A stretch of DNA of 53,783 nucleotides from Lachnospiraceae bacterium (GCA_024691125.1 JAILNV010000227.1:1-53783), one strand, 5' to 3'. Shown: positions 38,243 through 46,827, counted from the stretch's first letter. Numbers and translations: made by a program. The notes: generated from the letters alone by a model not told the origin.

Positions 38243-39640
38243 TCATCTGATCACAGCCTGATTTCGATCCGGTATAATATCCGCCGCCTCAGATACGTTA
38301 TGTACTATATGATCCGGATCTATATCGCACAGCTTCTTGCAGGCGTCACATTTAAGCTCCCCGATATAGACTGTCTTTACTCCCGCAGCCTGACCTGCAA
38401 CAATATCGGTAAAGGAATCTCCTATCATATAGGAATTATCGTAATCTATATTGCAGATATCCTTCGGCTTCAGTAAAAGACCGGGCTTAGGCTTCCGGCA
38501 GTCACAGGTCTTTATCAGGAACTTTTCCTTAGTGTACTCACTCATTTTGGGATAATGAGGACACATAAAGATACCGTCTATATCAATTCCCTTATCGGAA
38601 AGCTGCTCGGCAAAAAGCGTGTTTATGTCATACAGTGTCTTAAGGCTGCTCTTACCCTTGGCTGCTCCCGGCTGGTTGGTGGCAAGGAATACATAATATC
38701 CTTTCTCTTTGATGCGTCTTAATGCATCCTCCGCTTCCGGGAACGGTTTAAATTCGGAAAGCTTCTGAGGAGAATCCATCTGCTCCGTATCATCATTGAA
38801 TACGATTTCGTTAAGCACACCGTCTCTGTCAATAAATACAGCCGGATGGCTCTCATTAAACCTGTGCTTCACATATGACCTGAATTCATTCAGCGATTCA
38901 GGACTGCCTATCTCATAAAAGCGTTTCGTGACTATATGTGCTGTGATCTTCTTATCCAGGCTGAGCTGCTTCTGAAGTACGGCTATATCAAATTTCAACA
39001 CAGTCTTGCCGTCAGTCTGTTCCCTTTCTTTTCCTCCGGAAAGTATGCTCTCCAGATAGTCATCCTCAAACAGCTCTTTACTGTACATGCATACACCGTA
39101 ATCGATATAATCCATCTCGGGTTTTATGTCCCGTTTATCGTACAGTTCTATCTCCCTGCCGTTCATGATAACATTGGACTTATCAAAACGGTTACCGTTC
39201 TTAAGAACAGTCATAAGCGCCTTCATACCGCGCTGCTTGCCTTCAAAATATCGGTAAACGGTTTCTTCATAATCTATGTCCATGAAGGAATCCCCGTACA
39301 TAAGAAGGAAATCATCCTCCAGAAGATCATACGCCCGTTTTACAGCACCCCCTGTTCCGAGAAGCTCCTTTCCGTCATAGCAGTAGGTAATGGATATTCC
39401 GAGCCTGCTGCCATCTCCGTAGTACTCCTCTATCATCTCGGCCCTGTAGCCTATCAGAAAGAGAAACTTACGGAATCCATGATGCATGAGAAGCTTAAGG
39501 GAGTAATCAAAAAACGGCCTGCCTTCCACATCAACCAGAGGCTTGGGACACTCCTTGGTGAATTCCTTTAGCCTTGTTCCCAGGCCACCCATCAAAACCA
39601 CTATCTGTATGTTTTCTGTATCTGTATTATAATCCGACAT
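38243..39640 (-). CDS. Fused heptose-1-phosphate guanylyltransferase (HddC) and heptose bisphosphate phosphatase (GmhB)
   Basis: 465 residues, two enzymes in one chain. The N-terminal nucleotidyltransferase (about 10-240) has LMGGLGTRLKEFTKECPKPL with the signature Gly-rich loop, and MYGDSFMDIDY. The C-terminal HAD phosphatase (about 270-455) begins FIDRDGVLNE with the nucleophile Asp, has LATNQPG, the zinc loop CPHYP...CDCRKPKPG, and MIGDSFTDIVAG. The order of steps would be dephosphorylation at C7, then GMP transfer at C1, giving GDP-heptose. Fusing them implies channelling. The start at MSDYNTD has GGGTG before it. Confidence 0.88.
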   Translation of the reverse strand: MSDYNTDTENIQIVVLMGGLGTRLKEFTKECPKPLVDVEGRPFFDYSLKLLMHHGFRKFLFLIGYRAEMIEEYYGDGSRLGISITYCYDGKELLGTGGAVKRAYDLLEDDFLLMYGDSFMDIDYEETVYRYFEGKQRGMKALMTVLKNGNRFDKSNVIMNGREIELYDKRDIKPEMDYIDYGVCMYSKELFEDDYLESILSGGKEREQTDGKTVLKFDIAVLQKQLSLDKKITAHIVTKRFYEIGSPESLNEFRSYVKHRFNESHPAVFIDRDGVLNEIVFNDDTEQMDSPQKLSEFKPFPEAEDALRRIKEKGYYVFLATNQPGAAKGKSSLKTLYDINTLFAEQLSDKGIDIDGIFMCPHYPKMSEYTKEKFLIKTCDCRKPKPGLLLKPKDICNIDYDNSYMIGDSFTDIVAGQAAGVKTVYIGELKCDACKKLCDIDPDHIVHNVSEAADIIPDRNQAVIR

Positions 39641-39685
39641 TTTTTCACCCGGAAACCAAACCATTAAAACATTCAATACAACTGA

Positions 39686-40660
39686 TCAGAGAATCCTTGC
39701 TCCCTCCATTTCGAAACGGAATCTTACCTCTTCCATTCCGGTTGCTTCCATTGCTTTACGCAGCCTTCTCTTGTCTTCGCAGTAGAACATCAGGAATCCG
39801 CCTCCGCCTGCGCCTATCATTTTACCGCCTTTGGCGCCGTTCTTAAGAGCCAGATCATACCATTCATCGATCTGGGGATTGCTCATACCGCCCGATCGCT
39901 TCTTCTTATATTCCCAATGGACATTCATTATATCCGCAAAAGCATCCAGATCACCGGACTCAAAAGCTTTCTTGCTCTGATACCCCAGATCCTTTACAAA
40001 ATCCAGATTCTTAAGCATATCGGAATTCTTATCCCTGCTCTTGTCATCCTGTTCCTTGAGAATGCTGCCGGCAGAACGCGAGAAACCGGTAAAATACAGG
40101 ATCAGATTGTCCTCAAGATTGTATAAGGTCTCCTTAGATATATTAAGCGGATCAACCCACACATACCCATCCTTGTGAAAGTTCATGCATGTTATCCCGC
40201 CGTAAGCAGCTATATACTGGTCCTGCTTTCCGATAGGCTCCTTAAGACGGTTCATCTCTATCTCACATGCCTCCTCAGCCAGCGTTCTCGTACTTACGAT
40301 ATTTCCCTGCATTGTGTGCAATGCCCTAAGGAGTGCCGTTGTAAAGCTGCTCGACGAGCCGAGTCCTGTACCTGCAGGAATATCGGCCATAGAACAGATC
40401 TCAATATGATTCTTCTTCCAGTCAAGCATTTTCAGAGCTTCACGGATGATAGGATGCTGTATCTCATTTATCTCCTGTACATGCTCGAACTTCGAATACT
40501 TAAGATAATATCCCTTATCAAAGGTCTCATGCAAAGTTATATATACATACTTATCGATCGCCGCCGAAATAAGAAATCCTTCCCTCTGCTGATAATACGA
40601 GGGGAGATCGGTCCCACCGCCTCCAAGTGATATCCTTAACGGACTGCGTGCAACAATCAT
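39686..40660 (-). CDS. hddA: D-glycero-D-manno-heptose-7-phosphate kinase-like (HddA), GHMP family
   Basis: 324 residues. It phosphorylates C1 of heptose-7-phosphate. The N-terminal substrate motif is ARSPLRISLGGGGTDLP, the ATP-binding loop is IPAGTGLGSSSSFTTAL, and the C-terminal motif GAKGGKMIGAGGGGFLMFY closes the GHMP fold. KQDQYIAAYGG is typical of HddA rather than of galactokinase. AGGAG precedes the ATG. Its leader (40661-40919) has two similar hairpins and a terminator, so the enzyme is probably the controlled step. Confidence 0.9.
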   Translation of the reverse strand: MIVARSPLRISLGGGGTDLPSYYQQREGFLISAAIDKYVYITLHETFDKGYYLKYSKFEHVQEINEIQHPIIREALKMLDWKKNHIEICSMADIPAGTGLGSSSSFTTALLRALHTMQGNIVSTRTLAEEACEIEMNRLKEPIGKQDQYIAAYGGITCMNFHKDGYVWVDPLNISKETLYNLEDNLILYFTGFSRSAGSILKEQDDKSRDKNSDMLKNLDFVKDLGYQSKKAFESGDLDAFADIMNVHWEYKKKRSGGMSNPQIDEWYDLALKNGAKGGKMIGAGGGGFLMFYCEDKRRLRKAMEATGMEEVRFRFEMEGARIL

Positions 40661-40684
40661 CTTACTCTTCTCCTTTTGTCAATT

Positions 40685-40728
40685 AAAAAATCCCCATTTG
40701 AATGACGCATACGCGAAATTAAATGAGG
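40685..40728 (-). terminator. Attenuator terminator in the heptose kinase leader
   Basis: On the minus strand CCTCATTT (40721-40728) pairs with AAATGGGG (40692-40699; one G-U), followed by ATTTTTT (40685-40691). It lies 25 bases before the kinase start, leaving no room for a promoter between, so transcripts must read through it. Confidence 0.7.
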
Positions 40729-40753
40729 ACAATACTCTCAATCTGTAAAGATT

Positions 40754-40860
40754 TATTTGCCCATCCTTTTCTCCTCGCGCAAATACTCATTACAATATCA
40801 TGATTTGATCCGGCCTGCCGGCTTTCACATTATCCTATCCTTTTCCCACCAAGATAATGT
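40754..40860 (-). ncRNA. Tandem look-alike hairpins, candidate riboswitch or protein-binding leader
   Basis: Two stem-loops precede the attenuator. The first on the transcript has an 8-bp stem ACATTATC/GATAATGT (40827-40860); the second a 7-bp stem TATTTGC/GCAAATA (40754-40785). Both loops are exactly 18 bases and share GAAAAGGAT in the same position (12 of 18 positions equal). A CCGG-CAGG-CCGG mini-stem lies between them. A duplicate ligand- or protein-binding module controlling the terminator fits best. I know no described riboswitch with this pattern. Confidence 0.6.
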
Positions 40861-40890
40861 ATTCCGAAATCCACCATTGCCGATATATTG

Positions 40891-40919
40891 ATGTTAACAT
40901 AATATATTCTTTTTTTCAA
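40891..40919 (-). promoter_or_regulatory. Promoter of the heptose kinase operon
   Basis: On the minus strand TTGAAA (40914-40919), 17 bases, TAACAT (40891-40896). It gives a leader of about 225 bases. Confidence 0.5.
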
Positions 40920-40948
40920 GTAAAAAAATACGTAATACCTGTGCCCGC

Positions 40949-41908
40949 TTATTCTCGTGCTTCAAACACCCACGGATTAGCCATCAGATATTCAACAGTC
41001 TTAACCACTCCGTCCTCTATAGAAGCCTTCGGAGTCCATCCCAGAGATCGTACCTTCCTTGTATCCAGATAAATGAACGGATTATCACCTATCCATCCCC
41101 TCTCTCCGCCGGCATATGTAAGATCGGGAGTCACTCCGAGCTTACCGCAGATGAAACGTACGGAATCATTTACCTCAACATATTCATCCGTCCCGAGATT
41201 ATAGATATTTACCTTTTCTTTTGCATTCCTGACTACCGTAAGTATTGCTTCCATGCAGTCCTTAACATAAAGGTATGATTTCTTCTGATGACCGTCCCCA
41301 AGAATGTGAAGATGATCGGGATCGTCCTTAAGTCTCTTACAGAAATCAAAAACATGGCCATGTGTATACCGCTCTCCCAAAATGGAAACGAAGCGGAAAA
41401 TATATGCCGTATAATCAAACCCTTCCGCATAAGCGGCAAGCAGACCCTCGCATGCAAGCTTGCTGGCACCGTATAACGATGTCTGGATCGGGAACGGAGC
41501 ATTCTCGGGAGTAGGGATCACTTCAGCTTCGCCATATACAGAACCTGTCGAAGAAAAACCTATTTTCTTTATATCGTTTGCTCTCATTGCTTCGAGCACA
41601 TTATAGGTTGCTATAGTATTCTGCTCAAGATCCTTTCTGGGATGTTCACAGCCCATCCGCACATCAGCATTGGCCGCAAAATGAAATACAAACTCACAAC
41701 CCTTCATTGCATTCGTCAATGCATCGAGATCGAGCGTATCCCCTTCAACCAGAGTAAATCTGTCATTCTTAAGAGCATCCTCAAGAAATTCCTTTCTTCC
41801 CGTCGAAAAATTATCATATGCGATAACTTCATTCTCCGGTTCACTGAGGAGCCTGTCTACCATATTTGATCCGATAAAGCCGGCACCGCCGGTAACAAAA
41901 TACTTCAT
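40949..41908 (-). CDS. NAD-dependent sugar-nucleotide epimerase/dehydratase
   Basis: 319 residues, extended SDR family. It has VTGGAGFIGSNMVDRL at the N-terminus for NAD binding, FHFAANADVR, FSSTGSVYGEAE with the catalytic Ser/Thr, and YGASK with the Tyr-Lys pair. FRFVSILGERYTHG and LHILGDGHQKKSY are substrate-binding segments seen in UDP-glucose 4-epimerase-like enzymes. The substrate cannot be read off. Position upstream of the heptose cluster suggests a modifying step on GDP-heptose or a second surface-sugar precursor. Confidence 0.88.
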   Translation of the reverse strand: MKYFVTGGAGFIGSNMVDRLLSEPENEVIAYDNFSTGRKEFLEDALKNDRFTLVEGDTLDLDALTNAMKGCEFVFHFAANADVRMGCEHPRKDLEQNTIATYNVLEAMRANDIKKIGFSSTGSVYGEAEVIPTPENAPFPIQTSLYGASKLACEGLLAAYAEGFDYTAYIFRFVSILGERYTHGHVFDFCKRLKDDPDHLHILGDGHQKKSYLYVKDCMEAILTVVRNAKEKVNIYNLGTDEYVEVNDSVRFICGKLGVTPDLTYAGGERGWIGDNPFIYLDTRKVRSLGWTPKASIEDGVVKTVEYLMANPWVFEARE

Positions 41909-41962
41909 AACAGCTTATTTTCCTTTTCTTTTATATATCTGCTTTTTCTGTTCCTATAACGG

Positions 41963-43009
41963 TCACAGATCTCTCATGGCTTCCTCTGCCATCTTCTTAA
42001 GCATGATCGCATCTCTGTCAATCTCTTCGTCGTACTGTACGCAGCCCATCATCATCTCCACGCGTATTTCATTATCTTCTTTAACACCTTCATAGAGATC
42101 ATTATCATTCAGCTTATCGGCAAGACGTTCCTCAACCAGTCTTGCACCTGCAAGATCGCAGGTAAGGATTACTCCGAAGCTGCCTTCCGAATCAATTGCA
42201 TATACCCTGTCTTCAAGACGTACCGTATCACATACTGCCTTGGAAAGTCTTATTACAACATCATTGAACTCCTTTTTGACAAGCACTGCCTTAAGTTCAT
42301 TCAGATACTTGGGCCTTAATATCATCAGACAAATATTCTTATTGTTTCTTTCCGCATATGAAATCTGAGTCTGTATATCCATATACATGCTTCGAAGATT
42401 GTACAGCCCCGTAACAGGATCGGTCATGACCAGTTCATTTATCTGCTCCAGCATAACTTCTCTTGTACGTTCAAGTTCTTTCTTTGATTTATCTATAAAC
42501 GAATATCCCAGAACGGTCAGTCCGGGAACCAGTATCCATCCAAGCACCGCCCTGTTATCGGAACCCTGGGAAGACATGACCCTGTATCCGATAAATATAA
42601 CCGTCTGCAACGCTGCCAGTATCATCGCACCGTTTATCACGCGAAAGGCAGCAAGAACTGCTACGCCAAAAGTCACGCCAACCATCGTCAGATTCAGCTT
42701 ATAGACATCACTATCAGAGTTTGCCATAACAATTGAAGCAATTATAAATGCACAGAAAACTATTACAGTTCCCATGTCATACAGCATTTTGTCAGTATAA
42801 CGATCCTTCTTTTTGTCCTTACCGTTATCTGTATCTTCCGATACGGCCGTGCCCCTCTTAAACCTGTCTGCCCGTTTCACACCGGAGAACCTTTTGCCCC
42901 CGGAACTCTTACCGTCTCTCCCGTCATCACCGGCCGTATTCCCTGTCTTACTATTAACAGTTCCGGCAACTTCCTTCGCTGCCTCTTTATCCTTACCCAT
43001 TTTTAACAT
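41963..43009 (-). CDS. Membrane protein with degenerate GGDEF domain
   Basis: 348 residues. A low-complexity Lys/Gly/Asp-rich N-terminus (about 1-75) is followed by four to six membrane segments (about 78-180) and a GGDEF-like domain (about 198-345) starting TDPVTGLYNLRSMYMD. The active site that should read GGDEF is SEGSFGV, so diguanylate cyclase activity is not expected. It may bind a nucleotide or a partner. The start at 43009 is chosen for GGAGGG just upstream, removing 13 residues from the longest frame. Confidence 0.83.
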   Translation of the reverse strand: MLKMGKDKEAAKEVAGTVNSKTGNTAGDDGRDGKSSGGKRFSGVKRADRFKRGTAVSEDTDNGKDKKKDRYTDKMLYDMGTVIVFCAFIIASIVMANSDSDVYKLNLTMVGVTFGVAVLAAFRVINGAMILAALQTVIFIGYRVMSSQGSDNRAVLGWILVPGLTVLGYSFIDKSKKELERTREVMLEQINELVMTDPVTGLYNLRSMYMDIQTQISYAERNNKNICLMILRPKYLNELKAVLVKKEFNDVVIRLSKAVCDTVRLEDRVYAIDSEGSFGVILTCDLAGARLVEERLADKLNDNDLYEGVKEDNEIRVEMMMGCVQYDEEIDRDAIMLKKMAEEAMRDL

Positions 43010-43092
43010 ATATCCCTCCGGAAAAATGCCGTAAAGAAAGTATATCACAGTTCACCGCATATTTCCAGTATTCCTGCCCCTAAAACGGGAGG

Positions 43093-43119
43093 ATGCCGGC
43101 GGACAATGTCCTCCGGCAT
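43093..43119. terminator. Hairpin after the cyclophilin gene / before the GGDEF-like gene
   Basis: ATGCCGG (43093-43099) pairs with CCGGCAT (43113-43119), with GGAC/GTCC inside. Weak T-richness on the plus side. It may end the cyclophilin transcript. Confidence 0.55.
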
Positions 43120-43251
43120 TTATTATGAAAAAGTATTATCTGTTTACTCTGTCTCTCATCAGCTTATGATAAGAGTATAATTCCCATAAATGTATAAAAA
43201 ATGATTCAGGAATTAAGATTCTTTTAAATAAATATGAACATTCTGTAACCA

Positions 43252-43770
43252 CTAACATTTCACCGGTTCAGGGTATTCCTCACCAAATGTTTCAACCGTA
43301 ACGCTTGTCATGATCTGAGGCTCCACAGGCATATCCGAATAATCGGTTCGGCATTCCGCTATGGCATTAACCACATCCATACCCTCTGTTACCTTCCCGA
43401 AAGCAGCATATGCTCCGTCAAGATGCGGCGAATTCTTATGCATGATAAAGAACTGTGAACCAGCCGAATCCGGCATCATTGTTCTTGCCATCGAAAGAAC
43501 ACCCTCATCGTGCTTAAGATCGTTATTAAAACCGTTCTGGGAAAACTCACCTTTAATACAGTAGCCCGGACCGCCTGTTCCTGTGCCCTCAGGACATCCA
43601 CCCTGAATCATAAATCCTTTTATAACTCTGTGAAATGACAGACCGTCATAATAACCCTTCTGTACAAGACTGATAAAATTATTTACTGTATTTGGGGCAA
43701 TGTCGGGATATAATTCTGCTTTGATCACTCCTCCCGAATTCATTGTTATAGTTACTATAGGATTAGCCAT
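43252..43770 (-). CDS. Cyclophilin-type peptidyl-prolyl isomerase
   Basis: 172 residues. It speeds up proline cis-trans isomerisation. Fold and active-site blocks are present: FHRVIKGFMIQGGCPEGTGTGGPGY-like (Arg, Phe, Gln), GVLSMARTMMPDSAGSQFFIM and AAFGKVTEGMDVVN. No signal peptide, so cytosolic. GGGAGG precedes the ATG. It follows crh by 14 bp and is probably the last gene of the carbon-control operon. Confidence 0.95.
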   Translation of the reverse strand: MANPIVTITMNSGGVIKAELYPDIAPNTVNNFISLVQKGYYDGLSFHRVIKGFMIQGGCPEGTGTGGPGYCIKGEFSQNGFNNDLKHDEGVLSMARTMMPDSAGSQFFIMHKNSPHLDGAYAAFGKVTEGMDVVNAIAECRTDYSDMPVEPQIMTSVTVETFGEEYPEPVKC

Positions 43771-43784
43771 TATTTTCCTCCCGT

Positions 43785-44039
43785 TTATTTATTGCTCAAG
43801 TATTCATCTATTGCTTTTATTGCCTCATCCTCATCCTTACCGTCTGCCGATACTGTAATTGTATCGCCTGTCTTAAGGATCAGGGACATCATTCCCATTA
43901 TGCTTTTTGCGTTAACCTTCTTTTCTCCTGTCTCAATGTAGATAGAACTCTCATATCTGCTGGCAACCTGCACAAGCATCGCGATAGGTCTGGCCTCCAG
44001 TCCGTTTTCAAGCTGAATGGTAATGCTTTTTTTCTTCAT
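43785..44039 (-). CDS. crh: Crh-like HPr homologue with Glu in place of His15
   Basis: 84 residues with HPr fold. The position that is His15 in phosphotransferase HPr reads Glu15 (GLEARPIA), so PTS phosphoryl transfer is excluded. Ser46 in AKSIMGMMSL, the HprK target, is intact. This is the state seen in Bacillus Crh, which has Gln15 and acts only in carbon catabolite control through CcpA. Like Bacillus crh it lies just downstream of whiA. HprK, its expected kinase, is encoded in the same run of genes. AGGAG precedes the ATG. Confidence 0.92.
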   Translation of the reverse strand: MKKKSITIQLENGLEARPIAMLVQVASRYESSIYIETGEKKVNAKSIMGMMSLILKTGDTITVSADGKDEDEAIKAIDEYLSNK

Positions 44040-44092
44040 AATAATCTCCTCCCTCCTTATGATAACATATATATGATATGAAATATTTCGTA

Positions 44093-44983
44093 TTATTCAA
44101 GTTTATACATGCTCCCGGCCAGAGCCGATATTTTACGCAGTCTGTGGTTTACTCCGGACTTCCCCAACGGAGGATCGCACATCTGTCCCAGTTCTTTAAG
44201 AGAAGCATCCGGATTATCCAGTCTTAGCTGTGCCAGCTCCCTTAAACCCTGCGGCAGCTTTTTGTATTCAGGCATTCCCATAACCGTTCTTATATCTTCT
44301 GCCTGCTTTACAGCTGCTGTCACTGTCTTGTCAATATTTGCCGTTTCACAATTAACCCGTCTGTTAAGCGAATTACGCATGTCCTTGAGTATCCTGGAAT
44401 TCTCGAATTCCATGAGTGCCACATGCGCTTCCATAACATTAAGCATATCAACTATAGATGAGCCTTCCTTAAGATATACGACCGGACGGTTCTTACGTTC
44501 CACTTCCCTTGCCGATATATCAAAGTGTCTCATTATCTCCGTAATACATTCTGCCTGTTTCAGGTCCCTGCACACTATTTCAAAATGATATGACTTGTTA
44601 GGATCCGAAACAGAACCGGATGCCAGAAATGCACCCCTCAGATAGGCTCTCATACAGCAGGATTTCTGAAGAAGCAAATCTCCCGAAACAGCCTGTCTGA
44701 GCTTCCTTATCTCTTCTTTATCATCAATTGCGAAACCAGCTGCTGAGCCGTTTTTTTCGCTCTTACTTTCATTCTTACATATATTAAATGTTTTTGTCAG
44801 TAATGTAAAGCACTTTTCAGCTACATATCTGTTATCGGAATCAAAGGAAACGAAATCTACGTCATCATTGCAGATATCAATCCCTCCAAAGGAAATAAGC
44901 GCCGAAAGTTCTGCAAGACGGCAATGCCTTGAAGCTCCGATATGCTTAAACAGCTCATCCTTAACCGTTCCTGCGAATGACAT
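44093..44983 (-). CDS. whiA: WhiA
   Basis: 296 residues. N-terminal LAGLIDADG-like domain (about 1-190) without endonuclease residues, with CCMRAYLRGAFLASGSV, followed by a C-terminal helix-turn-helix with LRELAQLRLDNPDASLKEL and KSGVNHRLRKI. In Gram-positives it influences division and chromosome segregation. It keeps its usual place between rapZ and crh, but the YvcK/GlmR gene that normally separates rapZ from whiA is missing here. AGGG is just upstream of ATG. Confidence 0.96.
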   Translation of the reverse strand: MSFAGTVKDELFKHIGASRHCRLAELSALISFGGIDICNDDVDFVSFDSDNRYVAEKCFTLLTKTFNICKNESKSEKNGSAAGFAIDDKEEIRKLRQAVSGDLLLQKSCCMRAYLRGAFLASGSVSDPNKSYHFEIVCRDLKQAECITEIMRHFDISAREVERKNRPVVYLKEGSSIVDMLNVMEAHVALMEFENSRILKDMRNSLNRRVNCETANIDKTVTAAVKQAEDIRTVMGMPEYKKLPQGLRELAQLRLDNPDASLKELGQMCDPPLGKSGVNHRLRKISALAGSMYKLE

Positions 44984-44992
44984 AAAACAACC

Positions 44993-45868
44993 CTACATCT
45001 TTCTCTTGGCATCCTTATCTATATCCCTGTGCTCTATTCTGAACCCGTAGTCCTCATAACTGTTCATACGTTCAAACAGCGCATTGGCCAGGGTAACGCT
45101 CCTGTGCTTTCCGCCTGTACAGCCTATAGCCACAACCAGCTGATTTTTCCCCTCTATTATATAATTGGGAAGGAGGAAAAGCAGCATATCCTTAAGCTTA
45201 TCAAGGAAGATATCCGCATCCTCGAACGACATGACATAGTCCCTGACCTCACGGTCATTACCGTTCTTGTACTTTAATTCTTCAAAATAATAAGGATTAG
45301 GCAAGAACCGTACATCAAATACCAAGTCTGCGTCTATCGGAATTCCATATTTGAATCCAAAGGAAACTATGGTAACATACAGATTCTTATATGCCTTATT
45401 CTCGATAAATATTTTATCGAGCTCCGCCTTGAGCTCTCTCGTCAGCATACGGCTGGTGTCTATTATATAATCGGAACGCTGCTTAATGATCTTAAGTGCC
45501 TCACGCTCCTTTTTTATCCCTACATCCACTCTTCCGTCGCCTGCAAGAGGATGCGATCTTCTTGTTTCCTTGTACCTCTTTATTAAAATCTCATCTCCGG
45601 CTTCAAGAAAAAGTATACTGTAGCTTACGTTATGATCCTTAAGCCCTTCAAGATTTACAAGCAGCTCATCAAAGGAATGAGCTGCTCTTACATCCACTCC
45701 CAATGCCGCCTTTTCTACCTCACTGTCCGGAAGAGCCAACAGTTCGGTGAACTTACCTATAAGCGGAACCGGAAGGTTATCCACACAATAGTATCCGCTG
45801 TCTTCCAAAAACTTTAGTGCAGTACTCTTACCTGCCCCTGACATTCCCGTAACTATTACCAGTCTCAT
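44993..45868 (-). CDS. rapZ: RapZ-type nucleotide-binding protein
   Basis: 291 residues. Walker A is GMSGAGKS at 8-15. The C-terminal domain has the conserved CTGGKHRSV-type loop and NPYYFEELKYKNG. In enterobacteria RapZ controls GlmZ/GlmY RNA and amino-sugar synthesis; in Gram-positives the role is less clear (YvcJ). It begins 3 bp after the murB stop, so the two are coupled, and whiA follows after 9 bp. Confidence 0.96.
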   Translation of the reverse strand: MRLVIVTGMSGAGKSTALKFLEDSGYYCVDNLPVPLIGKFTELLALPDSEVEKAALGVDVRAAHSFDELLVNLEGLKDHNVSYSILFLEAGDEILIKRYKETRRSHPLAGDGRVDVGIKKEREALKIIKQRSDYIIDTSRMLTRELKAELDKIFIENKAYKNLYVTIVSFGFKYGIPIDADLVFDVRFLPNPYYFEELKYKNGNDREVRDYVMSFEDADIFLDKLKDMLLFLLPNYIIEGKNQLVVAIGCTGGKHRSVTLANALFERMNSYEDYGFRIEHRDIDKDAKRKM

Positions 45869-45871
45869 GAC

Positions 45872-46786
45872 CTACTTCCACCCAAGAAAACAAATCTCCG
45901 GTTCCAATTTAACATGGAAACGGTCAAATACTCTTTTCTGAACCTCTATCATCAGCTTAAGGATATCAGATGCAGTTGCATTACCTGTGTTGATAATAAA
46001 TCCGCAGTGCTTGTCCGATACTCGTGCACCACCTATCTGATGTCCTCTTAAGCCGGCATCTTCGATCAGCTTACCTGCATAATGCTTTGCCGGTCTTTTG
46101 AATGTAGATCCTGCACTGGGGTAATCCAGCGGCTGCTTGGCATTGCGCTGCTCCTTGTAATCATCCATTCTCTTCTGGATGATCTCCTCATTGCCCTTCA
46201 TAAGCTCCATTTCCACTTCAAGGACTACGAACGGATGCTCTTTTACCAGACTGTGTCTGTATGAAAAATTCATTTCCGATGAAGCATATTCACATTTCAT
46301 CATATATTTAAGATCAAGCATCCTTACAAGGCGGACTACCTTGACTATTTCAGCTCCATATGCTCCTGCGTTCATTGTTACCGCACCGCCTATTGTACCG
46401 GGAATTCCACTGGCAAACTCCAGTCCCGAAAGTCCCTGTCTGAAGGCTTCATTGGCAGCTCTTACCACCAGAGCGCCTGCCTTTGCAGTCATATTATTTC
46501 CGAACACCGATATCTCACTGTAATTATGATACAGCTGGATAACGCAGCCCCTGTAGCCGGCATCCGAAACCAGCAGATTGGTTCCGTTACCCATTATGAA
46601 ATATTTTTCTTTTTCAGCCCTCAGTGCTTTGATACAGTCTATCAGCTGTCCATCAGTCTGCGGTGTTATAAAGACATCCGCGGGTCCTCCTACCTTAAAT
46701 GATGTATGGCTTTTCATTGGTTCATTCACCTTGATATCTTCTGCCGGCAAAATCCCCTTAAGGGTCGAAATCGTACTCTCTTTCAT
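45872..46786 (-). CDS. murB: UDP-N-acetylenolpyruvoylglucosamine reductase
   Basis: 304 residues. FAD enzyme that reduces UDP-GlcNAc-enolpyruvate to UDP-MurNAc in peptidoglycan synthesis. It has MKSHTSFKVGGPADVF, GNGTNLLVSDAGYRG, ASGIPGTIGGAVTMNAGAYG and FSYRHS, and the active-site Ser in PSAGSTFKRP. Length fits the type II MurB found in Gram-positives. GGGAG precedes the ATG. Confidence 0.98.
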   Translation of the reverse strand: MKESTISTLKGILPAEDIKVNEPMKSHTSFKVGGPADVFITPQTDGQLIDCIKALRAEKEKYFIMGNGTNLLVSDAGYRGCVIQLYHNYSEISVFGNNMTAKAGALVVRAANEAFRQGLSGLEFASGIPGTIGGAVTMNAGAYGAEIVKVVRLVRMLDLKYMMKCEYASSEMNFSYRHSLVKEHPFVVLEVEMELMKGNEEIIQKRMDDYKEQRNAKQPLDYPSAGSTFKRPAKHYAGKLIEDAGLRGHQIGGARVSDKHCGFIINTGNATASDILKLMIEVQKRVFDRFHVKLEPEICFLGWK

Positions 46787-46827
46787 AACTGATCTCCCAC
46801 TTTTGTCATAAGACTATAAATTTATCT

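Noticed and set aside
40754-40785. Ribosome binding site plus three-codon open frame (ATG GGC AAA TAA) within the leader hairpin, as a leader peptide
   Set aside because: AGGAG and ATG are both inside the 18-base loop shared with the other hairpin, so structure explains them better. Too short to support.
40754-40860. CsrA-type GGA sites in the two hairpin loops
   Set aside because: The AAAAGGAT loops resemble CsrA targets, but the 18-base loops are larger than usual and no csrA gene is seen in the window. Kept only as an alternative explanation.
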